In this document: positions 20,357-30,099 of the stretch, one piece after another
Position numbering within the stretch: position 1 is the first letter of the stretch
Layout: every line of letters starts with the position of its first letter
Source of the DNA: Nesterenkonia sp. LB17
GTDB taxonomy: Bacteria > Actinomycetota > Actinomycetes > Actinomycetales > Micrococcaceae
Assembly: GCF_022565915.1 (NCBI RefSeq)
Contig: NZ_JAJOYX010000001.1
Location: 620,001 to 684,000, forward strand
Reading direction: 5' to 3'
DNA length: 64,000 bases
Translations under genes and position numbers: made by a program
Notes under the pieces: generated by a model
The model's input: the letters and a program-made list of their open reading frames with translations, nothing else
Database searches by the model: none
What the model was told of the DNA's origin: nothing

Positions 20357-21331
20357 GTGGCTCACCACCTCACCGGCCTGGACGCCCTCACCGGCACCTC
20401 GATCACCAAGGCCCACGCCACCGGCAATGACTTCGTCATGATCGCCGACCCCACCGGGGAGCAGACTCTGGAAGCGCACCAGGTGGCAGCGCTCTGCGAC
20501 CGTCACCTGGGCATCGGCGGCGACGGGGTCATCCGTGCAGTCCCCGCACACCTGGTCATCGGCGACGCCATGGTGTCACGGGTGCTGGCCGAGACGCCTG
20601 AGCTCAGCAGCACCGACGAAGCGCCCCTGTGGTTCATGGACTACCGGAACTCCGACGGTTCGGTGTCCGAGATGTGCGGCAACGGCGTGCGCGCCTTCGC
20701 CCACTTCCTGATCGCCGAAGACCTGGTGCAGCTGGCCGAGGGCCAGGAGCTTCCCGTCCTGACCCGGGCCGGGCTGCGCACCGTGCGCAAGGTCCCCGAG
20801 GGCTACGCCATCGGCATGGGCGTATGGTCCTTCCTGGACCCCGAGCAGGCCGCGTCAAACGCCTCGGACGCGCTGGTGATCGCCGCCGGACTCGATGAGC
20901 CCCGCCCAGCCCTGAGCATCTCGATGGGCAATCCGCATACCGTCGTCGCTCTCTCTGACGAGACCACGCTGCAGGACCTGAACCTTCACGAGGCACCCAA
21001 GGTGGACCCGGTCCCGCCCGCAGGGACCAACGTGGAGTTCGTGGTCCCGGCCGAGCCGCTGGTGACTCAGGGCGAGGACGGCCAGCCGGTGGGTCGGGTA
21101 CGGATGCGCGTGCATGAACGCGGGGTCGGCGAGACCATGTCCTGCGGGACCGGCGCCTGCGCCGCCGCAGCCGCGGTCCGGGTCTGGGCCGCAGATGACA
21201 GCGTGAACCTCTGGAAGGTCGACGTCCCCGGCGGACAGGTCACTGTACGGTTCACCGCCCGCGCCGACGGGGCCGAGGACGTGGAGCTGGCGGGACCCGC
21301 GGAGCTGGTGCTCACCGGGACACTCGCCTGA
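20357..21331 (+). CDS. dapF: Diaminopimelate epimerase
   Basis: Converts LL- to meso-diaminopimelate for peptidoglycan and lysine. Both catalytic cysteines are seen in SDGSVSEMCGNGVRAFAH and ETMSCGTGACAAA, and GNDFVMIADPTG marks the N-terminal half. The upstream in-frame ATG at 20342 encodes the AAGGAG ribosome site itself, so GTG at 20357 is the likelier start, giving 324 aa. Slight N-terminal extension before ITKAHATGNDF. It ends ~35 bases before a convergent methyltransferase gene. Confidence 0.94.
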   Translation: MAHHLTGLDALTGTSITKAHATGNDFVMIADPTGEQTLEAHQVAALCDRHLGIGGDGVIRAVPAHLVIGDAMVSRVLAETPELSSTDEAPLWFMDYRNSDGSVSEMCGNGVRAFAHFLIAEDLVQLAEGQELPVLTRAGLRTVRKVPEGYAIGMGVWSFLDPEQAASNASDALVIAAGLDEPRPALSISMGNPHTVVALSDETTLQDLNLHEAPKVDPVPPAGTNVEFVVPAEPLVTQGEDGQPVGRVRMRVHERGVGETMSCGTGACAAAAAVRVWAADDSVNLWKVDVPGGQVTVRFTARADGAEDVELAGPAELVLTGTLA

Positions 21332-21365
21332 GCCGCTGAGCCGCTGAGCCGTCGACGCCGCCTGC

Positions 21366-22022
21366 TCAGCCGCGGCTGATCCGAAGCAGTCGGAAGCCCT
21401 TCGCGGTCTCCGCGCGCCCGCTGTGGAACTCGCTCGCTGAGCCGGAGAGCATCGTGGTGATCCAGGCGAGCAGCGAGTCCGCGCCGAGGTTCTTCTGCAC
21501 CACCAGCCAGGCCTCGCCGCCGGGGCCCAGCCGCGGCAGCCAATGCTCAAGCAGTCCGTGCAGCACCTCTTTGCCCACACGGATCGGGGGATTGGACCAG
21601 ATCGTGTCGAATTCGATCTCAGCCGGCACCTCTTCAGGTGCCACGACCCGCACATTGGTCAGTCCCAGTGCAGCCGCGTTCTCCGCACACAGGATGCGGG
21701 AGCGTTCGTTGACATCCACCGCCCAGACCGTGGCCGCCGGTGAGCGCATCGCCAGGGTGAGCGCCAACGGGCCCCAGCCGCAGCCGATGTCGAGCAGGTG
21801 GCCCTGGCTCGCCGGATCGGGCGCGTGCTTGAGCAGCACCGCAGTGCCCTTGTCCACTCCGTCGGGGGAGAAGATGCCCCCGGCGGTGGAGACCGAGACC
21901 TCTCTGCGGTCCAGGGTGACGCTGACGGTTCGGCGGGTGAAGGGCCCCTCAGGGGACGCGGAGAAATAATGCTGGGAGTTCACACGGTGAATCGTAGTAG
22001 ACTCCTCCCTATGTGGATTCAC
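21366..22022 (-). CDS. Class I SAM-dependent methyltransferase, RsmC-like
   Basis: 218-aa methyltransferase. It has the SAM-binding glycine motif HLLDIGCGWGPLALTLA, the acidic strand VWAVDVNERS, and the catalytic motif IWSNPPIRVGKEVLHGLL, which is the NPP-type motif of the RsmC/RlmG family that methylates guanines in rRNA. The N-terminal pseudo-methyltransferase domain of enterobacterial RsmC is missing, as in the short actinobacterial forms. A Shine-Dalgarno-like AGGGAGGAG lies inside the annotated N-terminus, so the true start may be up to 14 codons downstream. Convergent with dapF. Confidence 0.82.
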   Translation of the reverse strand: MNPHREESTTIHRVNSQHYFSASPEGPFTRRTVSVTLDRREVSVSTAGGIFSPDGVDKGTAVLLKHAPDPASQGHLLDIGCGWGPLALTLAMRSPAATVWAVDVNERSRILCAENAAALGLTNVRVVAPEEVPAEIEFDTIWSNPPIRVGKEVLHGLLEHWLPRLGPGGEAWLVVQKNLGADSLLAWITTMLSGSASEFHSGRAETAKGFRLLRISRG

Positions 22023-22305
22023 CTGACGTACTCCCGCCCGCGCGGTTGAGTCACCCCTTCACCACCTGGCCGGCCCGCTGAGCCGGCAGTGTCGTTCGCC
22101 CGGCACCAGCGCGGTCCTCGCGGACTGCGCCACCTCGGTTCCCGGTGCGGATCCGGAAGCTGGCCGAACCAAAGTATCCACACCCCCGAACAAGCCCCGC
22201 TCGATCTCCACAGCGGACCCGCGCACTTAACCATGTCCAGGGTCGAACGTAGGATGGAGATCCACGGCGGGCAGGGCCAGGCCGAAAACTGGTCCTAAGG
22301 AGATC

Positions 22306-23931
22306 ATGACCAAGCAGAATCACACGCCCGAACCTTCAGGCGAGACCCCCGAGGACTCCACGGCGCCAGCCGCAGAGCAGTCCTCCGTCGATGCGACCAT
22401 CGAGCGGATCCTGGCCGCTGATCGAGCCCGCGAAGACGCACCGAAGCGGACCACCCGGTTTGAGGCGGATTCGAGCTTCAAACGCCGCGGCATCCTCGGT
22501 GAACAGGCACGTGAGCTCGCCGGTGATACCTCACACTCCGAGTCCGACGGCGAACAGTTCGAACTCATGGAACGCCGCTCCCTGCGCCGGGTCGACGGGC
22601 TCTCCACCGAGCTGGAAGACGTCTCCGAGGTGGAGTACCGCCAGCTGCGCCTGGAGCGCGTGGTCCTCGCCGGGCTCTGGGGCGAGGGCACCGTCGCAGA
22701 GGCGGAATACTCGCTGCGTGAGCTCTCCGCGCTCGCCGAGACCGCAGGCTCCACCGTGCTCGACGGCTTCCTGCAGCGCCGGGCCAAGCCGGACCCCGGC
22801 ACCTTCTTCGGCTCCGGCAAGGCCGAAGAGATCCGCGTCGCAGTGGCCGAGCTCGGCGCCGACACCGTCGTGGTCGACTCCGAGCTCGCACCCTCCCAGC
22901 GCCGCGGCCTGGAGGACATCGTGAAGGTCAAGGTCATCGACCGGACCGGCCTGATCCTCGACATCTTCGCGCAGCACGCGAAGTCCCGGGAGGGCAAGGC
23001 CCAGGTGGAGCTGGCCCAGATGGAATACATGCTCCCGCGCCTGCGCGGCTGGGGCGAGTCGCTGTCCCGCCAGGCCGGCGGCCAGGTCGGTGGCGCGAGT
23101 GCCGGCATCGGGTCACGCGGTCCAGGTGAGACCAAGATCGAGCTGGACCGTCGGCGGATCAACGCGCGCATGGCCAAGCTCCGCAAGGACATCGCCGCGA
23201 TGAAACCGGCGCGGGACGCGAAGCGGGCCAACCGCAAACGCAACGCCGTGCCCTCCGTCGCGATCGCCGGATACACCAACGCGGGCAAGTCCTCGTTGCT
23301 GAACCGGCTCACCGACGCCGGGGTCCTGGTGGAGAACGCCCTGTTCGCCACCCTGGACCCCACCACCCGCAAGGCGGTCACCCCGGACGGGATCGGCTAC
23401 ACGCTCTCGGACACGGTCGGCTTCGTCCGACAGCTGCCCACCCAGCTGATCGAGGCGTTCCGCTCCACGCTGGAGGAGGTGGCCGACGCCGACCTCATCC
23501 TGCACGTGGTCGACGCCTCCCACCCCGAGCCCGAGGGCCAGATCAGCGCGGTCCGCACGGTGCTGGCCGAGGTCGACGCCGACGAGGTGGACGAGGTCAT
23601 CGTGCTGAACAAGGCCGACGTCGCAGACTGGGACGTGGTGGAACGGATCCGCCGTCGTGAGCCGCACACCATCGTGGTCTCGGCGCACACCGGGGAGGGG
23701 ATCGAGGAGCTGCGCGAACTGATCAGCCGCTCCATCCCGCGTCCCAGCGTCCCGCTGCAGCTCATGGTGCCCTATGACCAGGGTGACATCGTCTCCAGGC
23801 TCCACGCGGAGGACGCCGAGATCCTCTCCACCGAGTACCTGGAGGAGGGCACGCTGCTGAAGGTGCTGGTCCGCCGGGAACTCGTCGGGGACCTCGCCGA
23901 GTTCCAGGTCCAGGCAGAGCCGACGCCTTGA
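22306..23931 (+). CDS. hflX: GTPase HflX
   Basis: Ribosome-splitting/rescue GTPase, 541 aa. The HflX N-terminal domain includes FFGSGKAEEIRVAVAE, VVDSELAPSQRRGLED and DRTGLILDIFAQHAKSREGK. A glycine-rich linker GAGxGSRGPGETKIE-type segment follows. The G domain contains G1 AGYTNAGKSSLLNRL, G3 DTVGFVRQLP and G4 NKAD. The ~90-residue N-terminal extension is acidic. The ATG has a TAAGGAG site 7 bases upstream. It overlaps the downstream helicase gene (TTGA), indicating coupling. Confidence 0.94.
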   Translation: MTKQNHTPEPSGETPEDSTAPAAEQSSVDATIERILAADRAREDAPKRTTRFEADSSFKRRGILGEQARELAGDTSHSESDGEQFELMERRSLRRVDGLSTELEDVSEVEYRQLRLERVVLAGLWGEGTVAEAEYSLRELSALAETAGSTVLDGFLQRRAKPDPGTFFGSGKAEEIRVAVAELGADTVVVDSELAPSQRRGLEDIVKVKVIDRTGLILDIFAQHAKSREGKAQVELAQMEYMLPRLRGWGESLSRQAGGQVGGASAGIGSRGPGETKIELDRRRINARMAKLRKDIAAMKPARDAKRANRKRNAVPSVAIAGYTNAGKSSLLNRLTDAGVLVENALFATLDPTTRKAVTPDGIGYTLSDTVGFVRQLPTQLIEAFRSTLEEVADADLILHVVDASHPEPEGQISAVRTVLAEVDADEVDEVIVLNKADVADWDVVERIRRREPHTIVVSAHTGEGIEELRELISRSIPRPSVPLQLMVPYDQGDIVSRLHAEDAEILSTEYLEEGTLLKVLVRRELVGDLAEFQVQAEPTP

Positions 23932-25961
23932 GCGTGAGCACCAGCCGGTCCACGGGATACCAGGAGACCACGGACCTGCTCGAGCGCGCCGTCACCGCCA
24001 TGGGCGGAGTCAAGCGCGAGGGGCAGGTGACCATGGCCGAACATGTGGCCATGGCGCTGCGCAAGCGCCGTCACCTCCTGGTCCAGGCCGGCACCGGCAC
24101 GGGCAAGTCACTGGCCTATCTGGTGCCGGCGGTGGTCCACGCACTGGACGCGGAGAAGCCGGTGCTGATCTCCACCGCCACGCTGGCGCTTCAGGCCCAG
24201 ATCATGGGCCGTGATCTTCCGCGCCTGCTGGAGAACATCGCCGAGCACGTGGACCGACCGGTCGACGTGGCCCTGGTCAAAGGCCGCGCGAACTACGCCT
24301 GCAAGCACAAGATGGACGGCGGCTTCCCCGAGGACGACGACGAACAGGCCCTCTTCGCCTTCGCCGACGAACCCACCGGCGGGGTCACCGCCTTCGAACC
24401 CGGCTCTCAGCTGGGCAAGGAGATCGTGGCGCTGCGCGAGTGGGCCGAGGTCACCGAGACCGGGGACCGGGATGACCTGCCCAACGGGGTGACCGACCGG
24501 GCCTGGCGGCAGATCTCGGTGAACGCCGTGGACTGCATCGGCCCGCGCAAATGCCCGATGGCGGCAGAGTGCTTCTCCGAGCGAGCCCGGGAGAAGGCCA
24601 AGGACGCCGACCTGGTGATCACGAATCACGCCATGCTGGCCATCGATGCCTTCGAGGGGCTCGACGTGCTGCCGGACCATGACGCCGTCATCGTCGATGA
24701 GGCCCATGAACTGGCCGACCGGGTGACCTCCGCGGTGACCGCGCAGCTCTCCGCACAGATGATCAAGGCCGCGGCCTCCTCCGCTCGGCGGCACACCGCC
24801 ATCAACGTCGAAGCGCTGCAGAGCTCCGCGGTCGCCGTGGAGGCGGCCTTCCACCGGATCGACTCAGGCCTGCTAGCGCGCGGCCTGAACCCGCAGCAGC
24901 GCGAGGCGGTCGAGCTGGCCCGCAACGCCGCACGGACCGCACTTTCGGACTCGAAGCCGACCGGTGACGCCGAGGCCGATCCCGGGCGCAGCACCGCCAG
25001 GTCCCGGATGCAGGCCGTGCTCGACACCGCCAACCGGATCCTGGACTCCCCGGACACCCCCGACGTGGTCTGGCTCAACAGGCCCGGAGCGTTCGTGCCG
25101 GGTCGGGGCTACCAGGAGGCAGATCTGGATGAGTCCCCACTCATCTACGTCGCACCCACCTCGGTGGCCGGGCGGCTGCGTGAAGGCCTCTTCGGTGATC
25201 GCACCGTGGTGCTGACCTCCGCGACGCTGACCATCGGCGACAGCTTCGACCCCGTGGCCGGGTCACTGGGCCTGGCGGGGGAGAAGGCCCCGGCCTGGGA
25301 CGCCGTGGATGTGGGCAGCCCCTTCGACTACCCCAAACAGGGGGTGCTCTATGTGGCCAAGCACCTGCCGCCGCCGTCGATGAAGACCGCCCAGGCCCAG
25401 CGTGATGAGCTGGCCGGTCTCATCGAGGCCTCCAAGGGTGCGACCCTCGCGCTGTTCTCCTCTCGCCGCGCCGCCGAGGAGGCGGCCGAGGATCTGCGGC
25501 AGCGCCTTGATATCCCTATCCTCTGCCAGGGCGACTCGACGATGTCCGCGCTGGTGCGCGCCTTCGCTGAGGATGAGGAGACCTGCCTGTTCGGCACCAT
25601 GAGCCTCTGGCAGGGCGTGGATGTGCCCGGCCGGTCCTGCCGGCTGGTGGCCATCGACCGGATCCCGTTCCCACGACCGGATGATCCACTGGTCAGTGCG
25701 CGCAGCCAGGAGGTCACCAAGCATGGCGGCAACGGGTTCATGCAGGTCGCCGCCACCCACGCCGCCACCCGGCTGGCCCAGGGTGCTGGACGGCTGATCC
25801 GCACCTCGGAGGACAAGGGGGTGCTGGCCATATTGGACTCACGCCTGGCCAATGCGCGTTACGGCGGCTTCCTGAAGCAATCGATGCCAGATTTCTGGCC
25901 CACCGTCAACGGGGATCTGGCCCGCGGGGCGCTGGCCCGGCTGGCCGAGTCAGACGGCTAG
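23928..25961 (+). CDS. DinG/XPD-like ATP-dependent DNA helicase
   Basis: Superfamily 2 iron-sulfur helicase, 677 aa. Walker A is VQAGTGTGKSLAYLVP, and the DEAH box is IVDEAHELADRV. The four-cysteine cluster region is spread over ANYACKHKMDG and DCIGPRKCPMAAECFSE. C-terminal helicase motifs include VVLTSATLTIG, LFGTMSLWQGVDVPG and QGAGRLIRTSEDKG. This domain set is that of DinG, which unwinds D-loops and R-loops after DNA damage. Start is TTG at 23928 (overlapping hflX) or GTG at 23934. Its neighbours recA, recX and lexA fit a DNA-repair role. Confidence 0.9.
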   Translation: MSVSTSRSTGYQETTDLLERAVTAMGGVKREGQVTMAEHVAMALRKRRHLLVQAGTGTGKSLAYLVPAVVHALDAEKPVLISTATLALQAQIMGRDLPRLLENIAEHVDRPVDVALVKGRANYACKHKMDGGFPEDDDEQALFAFADEPTGGVTAFEPGSQLGKEIVALREWAEVTETGDRDDLPNGVTDRAWRQISVNAVDCIGPRKCPMAAECFSERAREKAKDADLVITNHAMLAIDAFEGLDVLPDHDAVIVDEAHELADRVTSAVTAQLSAQMIKAAASSARRHTAINVEALQSSAVAVEAAFHRIDSGLLARGLNPQQREAVELARNAARTALSDSKPTGDAEADPGRSTARSRMQAVLDTANRILDSPDTPDVVWLNRPGAFVPGRGYQEADLDESPLIYVAPTSVAGRLREGLFGDRTVVLTSATLTIGDSFDPVAGSLGLAGEKAPAWDAVDVGSPFDYPKQGVLYVAKHLPPPSMKTAQAQRDELAGLIEASKGATLALFSSRRAAEEAAEDLRQRLDIPILCQGDSTMSALVRAFAEDEETCLFGTMSLWQGVDVPGRSCRLVAIDRIPFPRPDDPLVSARSQEVTKHGGNGFMQVAATHAATRLAQGAGRLIRTSEDKGVLAILDSRLANARYGGFLKQSMPDFWPTVNGDLARGALARLAESDG

Positions 25962-26075
25962 CTCGACGTGTGAGGTGAGTCGGGTGCTGCGAGCTGGGCT
26001 CAGTGCGCTTCCCGGGTGAGGCTGCAGAAGAGAATCAATCCCACATGATGGGTGACCACGGGAGGCTCACAGACG

Positions 26076-27395
26076 ATGTCGGATCCAAGACGCACCACAG
26101 GCTCAGGCCCCATGACCTGCTTCTGGGTGCTGGCGGCAGCGCTCACCCTGGCCGGCTGCGCCGAAGGCGTTGGGGATGACGACGCCGCGCCCGCTGTGCC
26201 GACCGATGCGCACAGCGATACTGACACCGCGCGGCCCGACATCGACGACGATGAAGCCGATCAGGCGGAGACTGACGAACCTCAGCCGGAGCAGTTCACC
26301 ATCGCCGGCACGGGGGACATGCTTCTCCATGGCCCCATCATTGACGAGGCAGCTGCGCTCGCCGACGGCGCAGACTACTCGTTTGCGCCGCTGATGGGCG
26401 GGGTTGAAGATCTCATCAGTGGTGCTGATCTTGCCCTGTGCGGGCTGGAGGTGCCGATCGCCCCAGAGGGTGTGGAGCCGGCCGGTTATCCGGTGTTCGC
26501 GGCCCCGCCGGAACTCGCCGGGGATCTCGCCTCGGTGGGTTTCCACGGCTGCTCCACAGCAAACAACCATTCCTTCGACCAGGGAACGGCCGGGCAGGAG
26601 CGCACGCTCGACGTCTTCGACGACGCTGGCCTGGGACATGCGGGAACCGCGCGAACTGAAGCCGAAGCCGCCCAGCCCCAGCTCTACACGCTGGAACGCG
26701 GCGGACAAGAGGTGACGGTGGCGCATGTGGCCACCACCATGCTCCACAACCAGGCATATCCACCGCCGGAGGATGAACTGTGGCGCGTCGCCGATGTCAC
26801 TCCCGAGGAGCTCACAGACCAGGCGGCCCAGGCGCGCGAGGACGGCGCCGACGTCGTCGTCGCCTCTGTGCACTGGGGTGAGGAGTATGTCCACCAGCCC
26901 GCTGAAGAGCAGCGGGACTATGGCGAGCAGCTGGCAGCCGGTGGTGAGATCGACGTGGTGTTCGGCAGCCATTCGCACACGCCCCAGCCGCTGGAACACC
27001 TCGAGGGCGGCCCGTCAGGTGAGGGCATGTGGGTGGTGTGGTCCATGGGCAATTTCCTCTCCAACCAGGACGAGGCCTGTTGCATCCCAGAAACTGCCAG
27101 CGGAACAGTGGTCTACGCAACGGTCGAGGTCAGCGACGAGGACGCCGAGGTCATCTCCATGGACTGGCTGCCCGTCACCGTGGATCGCGGCCCGACCGAT
27201 GATGAGCCTCACCGAGGGATCTGGCCGCTGCGCGACCTCGCCGAGGGGAACATTCCGCCTGGGGTCGAACTCAGCGCGGAAACCGTTGAAGACCGGTGGT
27301 CGCGGGTCCTCGACGTCATGACGGAGCAGGAGCTCCGCGAGGATCCACCGTCACCCACGGGGGAGGAACCCACGGTGGTGCCGCGCCGGGACTAG
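26076..27395 (+). CDS. CapA-like metallophosphatase-family lipoprotein
   Basis: 439-aa lipoprotein with lipobox LTLAGC near residue 28, then an acidic linker. The CapA/PgsA poly-gamma-glutamate-type domain has the metal-binding segments AGTGDMLLHGP, LEVPIAPEG, TANNHSFDQG, VVASVHWGEEYVHQP and VFGSHSHTPQP. CapA-family proteins are membrane-attached phosphoesterase-like enzymes linked to capsule polymer anchoring, but no pgsB or pgsC genes lie nearby, so the role here is open. The chosen ATG has GGGAGG 10 bases upstream. It converges with lexA. Confidence 0.85.
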   Translation: MSDPRRTTGSGPMTCFWVLAAALTLAGCAEGVGDDDAAPAVPTDAHSDTDTARPDIDDDEADQAETDEPQPEQFTIAGTGDMLLHGPIIDEAAALADGADYSFAPLMGGVEDLISGADLALCGLEVPIAPEGVEPAGYPVFAAPPELAGDLASVGFHGCSTANNHSFDQGTAGQERTLDVFDDAGLGHAGTARTEAEAAQPQLYTLERGGQEVTVAHVATTMLHNQAYPPPEDELWRVADVTPEELTDQAAQAREDGADVVVASVHWGEEYVHQPAEEQRDYGEQLAAGGEIDVVFGSHSHTPQPLEHLEGGPSGEGMWVVWSMGNFLSNQDEACCIPETASGTVVYATVEVSDEDAEVISMDWLPVTVDRGPTDDEPHRGIWPLRDLAEGNIPPGVELSAETVEDRWSRVLDVMTEQELREDPPSPTGEEPTVVPRRD

Positions 27396-27465
27396 GACGC
27401 CGGGTCTCGGAGGGCCGGGAAGAGCTGGGGGCACCGCGGCGTGTGTGGGGGGACCTGCAGCTGCC

Positions 27466-28185
27466 TCAGAGGCTGCGCAGCACCGTGACGACCTTGCCCA
27501 TGATGGTGGACTCGTCGCCGAGGATCGGCTCATACTGCCGGTTCTGCGGGAGCAGCCAGACGTGGCCGTCGCGGCGCTTGAGCGTCTTCACGGTCGCCTC
27601 GTCGTCGAGCAGGGCGGCGACGATGTCGCCGTTCTCTGCGGTGTTCTGCCGACGCACCACGACCCAGTCGCCTTCGAAGATGCCGGCCTCGATCATGGAG
27701 TCACCGCGGACCTGAAGCATGAACAGCTCGCCCTCGCCGGTGAGCTGCCGCGGCAGCGGCATGATGTCTTCGACCTGCTGATCGGCCAGGATCGGTCCAC
27801 CGGCCGCGATCTGACCCACCATGGGAATCTCAGAGATCCGGCTGTCGGACTGGGTGCGGTAGCCCTGCAGCTCCACCACTGCGTCACGTGCCGCAGATTC
27901 GGCCTCCTGGGCCTGTTCGCTGAGCACGGGGGCGCCGGCAGAGTCACGCAGCACCTCCATGGCGCGCGGTCGCCCGGGCACCCGTCTGAGGTAGCCCAGC
28001 TCCTGGAGCCGCGCCAGCTGGTGAGTCACCGAGGAGAGTGAGGCCAGCCCGCAGGCGTCGCCGATCTCACGCATGGAGGGAGGGTAGCTGCGCTCGGCCA
28101 GCGACTCCTGGATGACATCGACGATCTGCCGCTGCCGATCCGTCAGTCGCGGCGCTGCCGATGAGTCCCTGGTGTTCCGCGCCAT
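27466..28185 (-). CDS. lexA: SOS repressor LexA
   Basis: 239-aa repressor of the DNA-damage response. N-terminal winged helix: [36 protein letters not shown]. The self-cleavage Ala-Gly bond is in [11 protein letters not shown]. The catalytic Ser is in [16 protein letters not shown] and the Lys in [11 protein letters not shown]. The start ATG at 28185 has a GGAGG site at ideal spacing; the longer upstream frame is not used. A strong LexA box lies 182 bases upstream of this start, so autoregulation is likely. Divergent from the LysM gene, the standard actinobacterial arrangement. Confidence 0.96.
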   Translation of the reverse strand: MARNTRDSSAAPRLTDRQRQIVDVIQESLAERSYPPSMREIGDACGLASLSSVTHQLARLQELGYLRRVPGRPRAMEVLRDSAGAPVLSEQAQEAESAARDAVVELQGYRTQSDSRISEIPMVGQIAAGGPILADQQVEDIMPLPRQLTGEGELFMLQVRGDSMIEAGIFEGDWVVVRRQNTAENGDIVAALLDDEATVKTLKRRDGHVWLLPQNRQYEPILGDESTIMGKVVTVLRSL

Positions 28186-28366
28186 TGCTGCCTCCGTAGT
28201 TGTGCTGAGCGTTCTGCGTCCCGATGAAGCAGTGCCGGACCCGAGCGGACCGAGCTCCGAGCGGACCGAGATTCGACCCTGTACCGAAGCGGGGCTGACC
28301 CCGCCGGGACCCGTGTCAGCATCCATGTCAGACCCTGCTGGTGGACTGTTCACCGTGAGATTCGCT

Positions 28367-28382
28367 TCGAAGATCACTTCGA
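28367..28382 (+). promoter_or_regulatory. LexA operator in the lexA/LysM divergent region
   Basis: TCGAAGATCACTTCGA, an inverted repeat with TCGAA/TTCGA half-sites, matching the LexA consensus in both halves. It is 182 bases from the lexA start and 122 from the LysM gene start, so it could serve either promoter. The 318-base intergenic region holds no gene that I can support. Confidence 0.75.
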
Positions 28383-28450
28383 ACTTGGCGCTCAGGTTAC
28401 TCGAAATCGTAGAGAGATTCCATTGATTCTGCGGCGAGTCTGGTCAAGAT

Positions 28451-28486
28451 TCGAAACTATGTGCTAGAAATAGTACACACGTTCGA
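28451..28486 (+). promoter_or_regulatory. Two weaker LexA-like boxes before the LysM gene
   Basis: TCGAAACTATGTGCTA (28451-28466) and TAGTACACACGTTCGA (28471-28486) each match the LexA consensus TCGAACATATGTTCGA at 12 of 16 positions, each with one intact half. They end 17 bases before the LysM start and lie where they could block its promoter. Confidence 0.5.
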
Positions 28487-28503
28487 ATGAGAGGTTCTTC
28501 CCC

Positions 28504-28869
28504 ATGAGTACAGCACCGCTTGCACTTGCACCTGTTGACTCCGCACCGGCTCCGGCAGTGCACCTCACTCGCCGCGGTCGCTTCCTCCTGTTGGGCCTGC
28601 CCGCGTTGGCAGTCCTGGCGGTCGCACTGTTGGGTGCGCTCATGCTGGCCACCTCGCTGCTGAACCAGGCGCAGGCCTCCTCGGGCGACGTCCCAGGCGT
28701 GGACGCACAGGTGGTCACGGTCGGCGCGGGGGACACGCTGTGGAGCGTCGCGGCCTCCGTGGACTCCGAGGAGCACGCCCAGGTCCTCATCGGGCAGATC
28801 GCTGAGCTCAACGGTCTCAACGGCTCCGAGCTCACCCCGGGCCAGGAACTGTTCGTCCCAAGAGACTGA
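28504..28869 (+). CDS. LysM-domain membrane protein, probable SOS division inhibitor (YneA/DivS-like)
   Basis: 121-aa protein with one membrane helix (FLLLGLPALAVLAVALLGAL, residues ~30-50) and an extracytoplasmic LysM domain VVTVGAGDTLWSVAAS ... LNGLNGSELTPGQELFVP. Divergent partners of lexA with this layout (YneA in Bacillus, DivS in Corynebacterium, Rv2719c in Mycobacterium) delay division during DNA damage. The position and the LexA-like boxes upstream support the same role; direct function is inferred. Start ATG with GAGG-type site. Confidence 0.78.
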   Translation: MSTAPLALAPVDSAPAPAVHLTRRGRFLLLGLPALAVLAVALLGALMLATSLLNQAQASSGDVPGVDAQVVTVGAGDTLWSVAASVDSEEHAQVLIGQIAELNGLNGSELTPGQELFVPRD

Positions 28870-28921
28870 GCAGACCGCGGGAAGCTGAAGTCGGTGCGCA
28901 TCACCCGGCTAGAATGTCCCG

Positions 28922-30061
28922 GTGACTTCATCCCGTGCCAGGAACCTGTCCCGACTGCCGCTGCGCGAGGAGCTCCAGGGTCAAGAACCCTACGGAGCCC
29001 CGCAGCTGAGCGTGAAGGCGATGCTCAATGTCAACGAGACCACCTATGACGTTCCGGCCGATGTGGTCGATGCCATCGGCAAAGAGGTCCGCGCCGCGGC
29101 CGCCCAGCTCAATCGCTACCCGGACCGCGAGTTCTCGGTCCTGCGACAGAAGCTCGCCGAATACCTGAACCGAGACCTCGCCTCCGAGGGAGAGCCGGCC
29201 GAGCTGACGGCCGAGCACATCTGGGCCGCCAACGGCTCCAACGAGATCATGCAGCACATCCTTCAGGCCTTCGCCGGCCCGGGCCGCTCGGTGCTCTCCT
29301 TCCCGCCGACCTACTCGATGTACCCGCTCTACGCCCGCGGCACCTACAGCGAGTACATCGCCGGGACCCGCGCGGCTGACTTCACCCAGACCCCTGACGA
29401 CGTCGCCGCGCAGATCCGTGAGCACCGTCCCCACGTGGTGATCCTGTGTTCGCCGAACAACCCCACCGGCACCGCACTCTCGCTGGAGACCGTGGAGGCC
29501 GCCTATGCCGCCGCCGAGGAATCTCAGACCATGGTCGTGGTGGACGAGGCCTACGGCGAGTTCCGCCAGTCCGGAACCGGCTCGGCGCTGGCGCTGCTGC
29601 CCGGGCGGGAACGGCTGATCGTCTCGCGCACCATGAGCAAGGCCTTCGCGCTGGCGGGTGGCCGACTGGGCTACCTGGCCGCGGCCCCCGAGGTCACCGA
29701 CGCCATGCGACTGGTGCGGCTGCCGTACCACCTCTCCGCGGTGACGCAGGCGACCGCCGTCGCCGCCCTGGACCACTCGAGAACCCTGATGGCCAATGTG
29801 GAACGGATCAAGGAGCAGCGCGACAGGATCGTCACCGCGCTGGAGCAGATGGGTCTGCACCCGGCGCCGTCGGACGCCAACTTCGTCTTCTTCGGCGGCC
29901 TCACCGACGAGAAGGCCGCCTGGCAGCACCTGCTCGAGGACGGGATCCTGATCCGAGACGTCGGCATCCCCGGGCATCTGCGCGTGACCGCCGGCACCGA
30001 GGAGGAGACCGGCGACTTCCTGGCCTCGCTGCAGCGATTCATCACCAGCACCACCGCGTAG
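28922..30061 (+). CDS. hisC: Histidinol-phosphate aminotransferase
   Basis: PLP-dependent fold-type I aminotransferase for the seventh step of histidine synthesis. The PLP Lys is in SRTMSKAFALAGGRLGYLA; the substrate/PLP-binding segments are CSPNNPTGTALS, VVDEAYGEF and NGSNEIMQHILQAFAG. 379 aa, GTG start at 28922. It opens a his cluster with hisB 38 bases downstream; hisD, hisF and others are not in the window. Confidence 0.94.
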   Translation: MTSSRARNLSRLPLREELQGQEPYGAPQLSVKAMLNVNETTYDVPADVVDAIGKEVRAAAAQLNRYPDREFSVLRQKLAEYLNRDLASEGEPAELTAEHIWAANGSNEIMQHILQAFAGPGRSVLSFPPTYSMYPLYARGTYSEYIAGTRAADFTQTPDDVAAQIREHRPHVVILCSPNNPTGTALSLETVEAAYAAAEESQTMVVVDEAYGEFRQSGTGSALALLPGRERLIVSRTMSKAFALAGGRLGYLAAAPEVTDAMRLVRLPYHLSAVTQATAVAALDHSRTLMANVERIKEQRDRIVTALEQMGLHPAPSDANFVFFGGLTDEKAAWQHLLEDGILIRDVGIPGHLRVTAGTEEETGDFLASLQRFITSTTA

Positions 30062-30099
30062 ACTGAAGCGTTGGCGTACCCCACCACCAAGCAGGAGTT

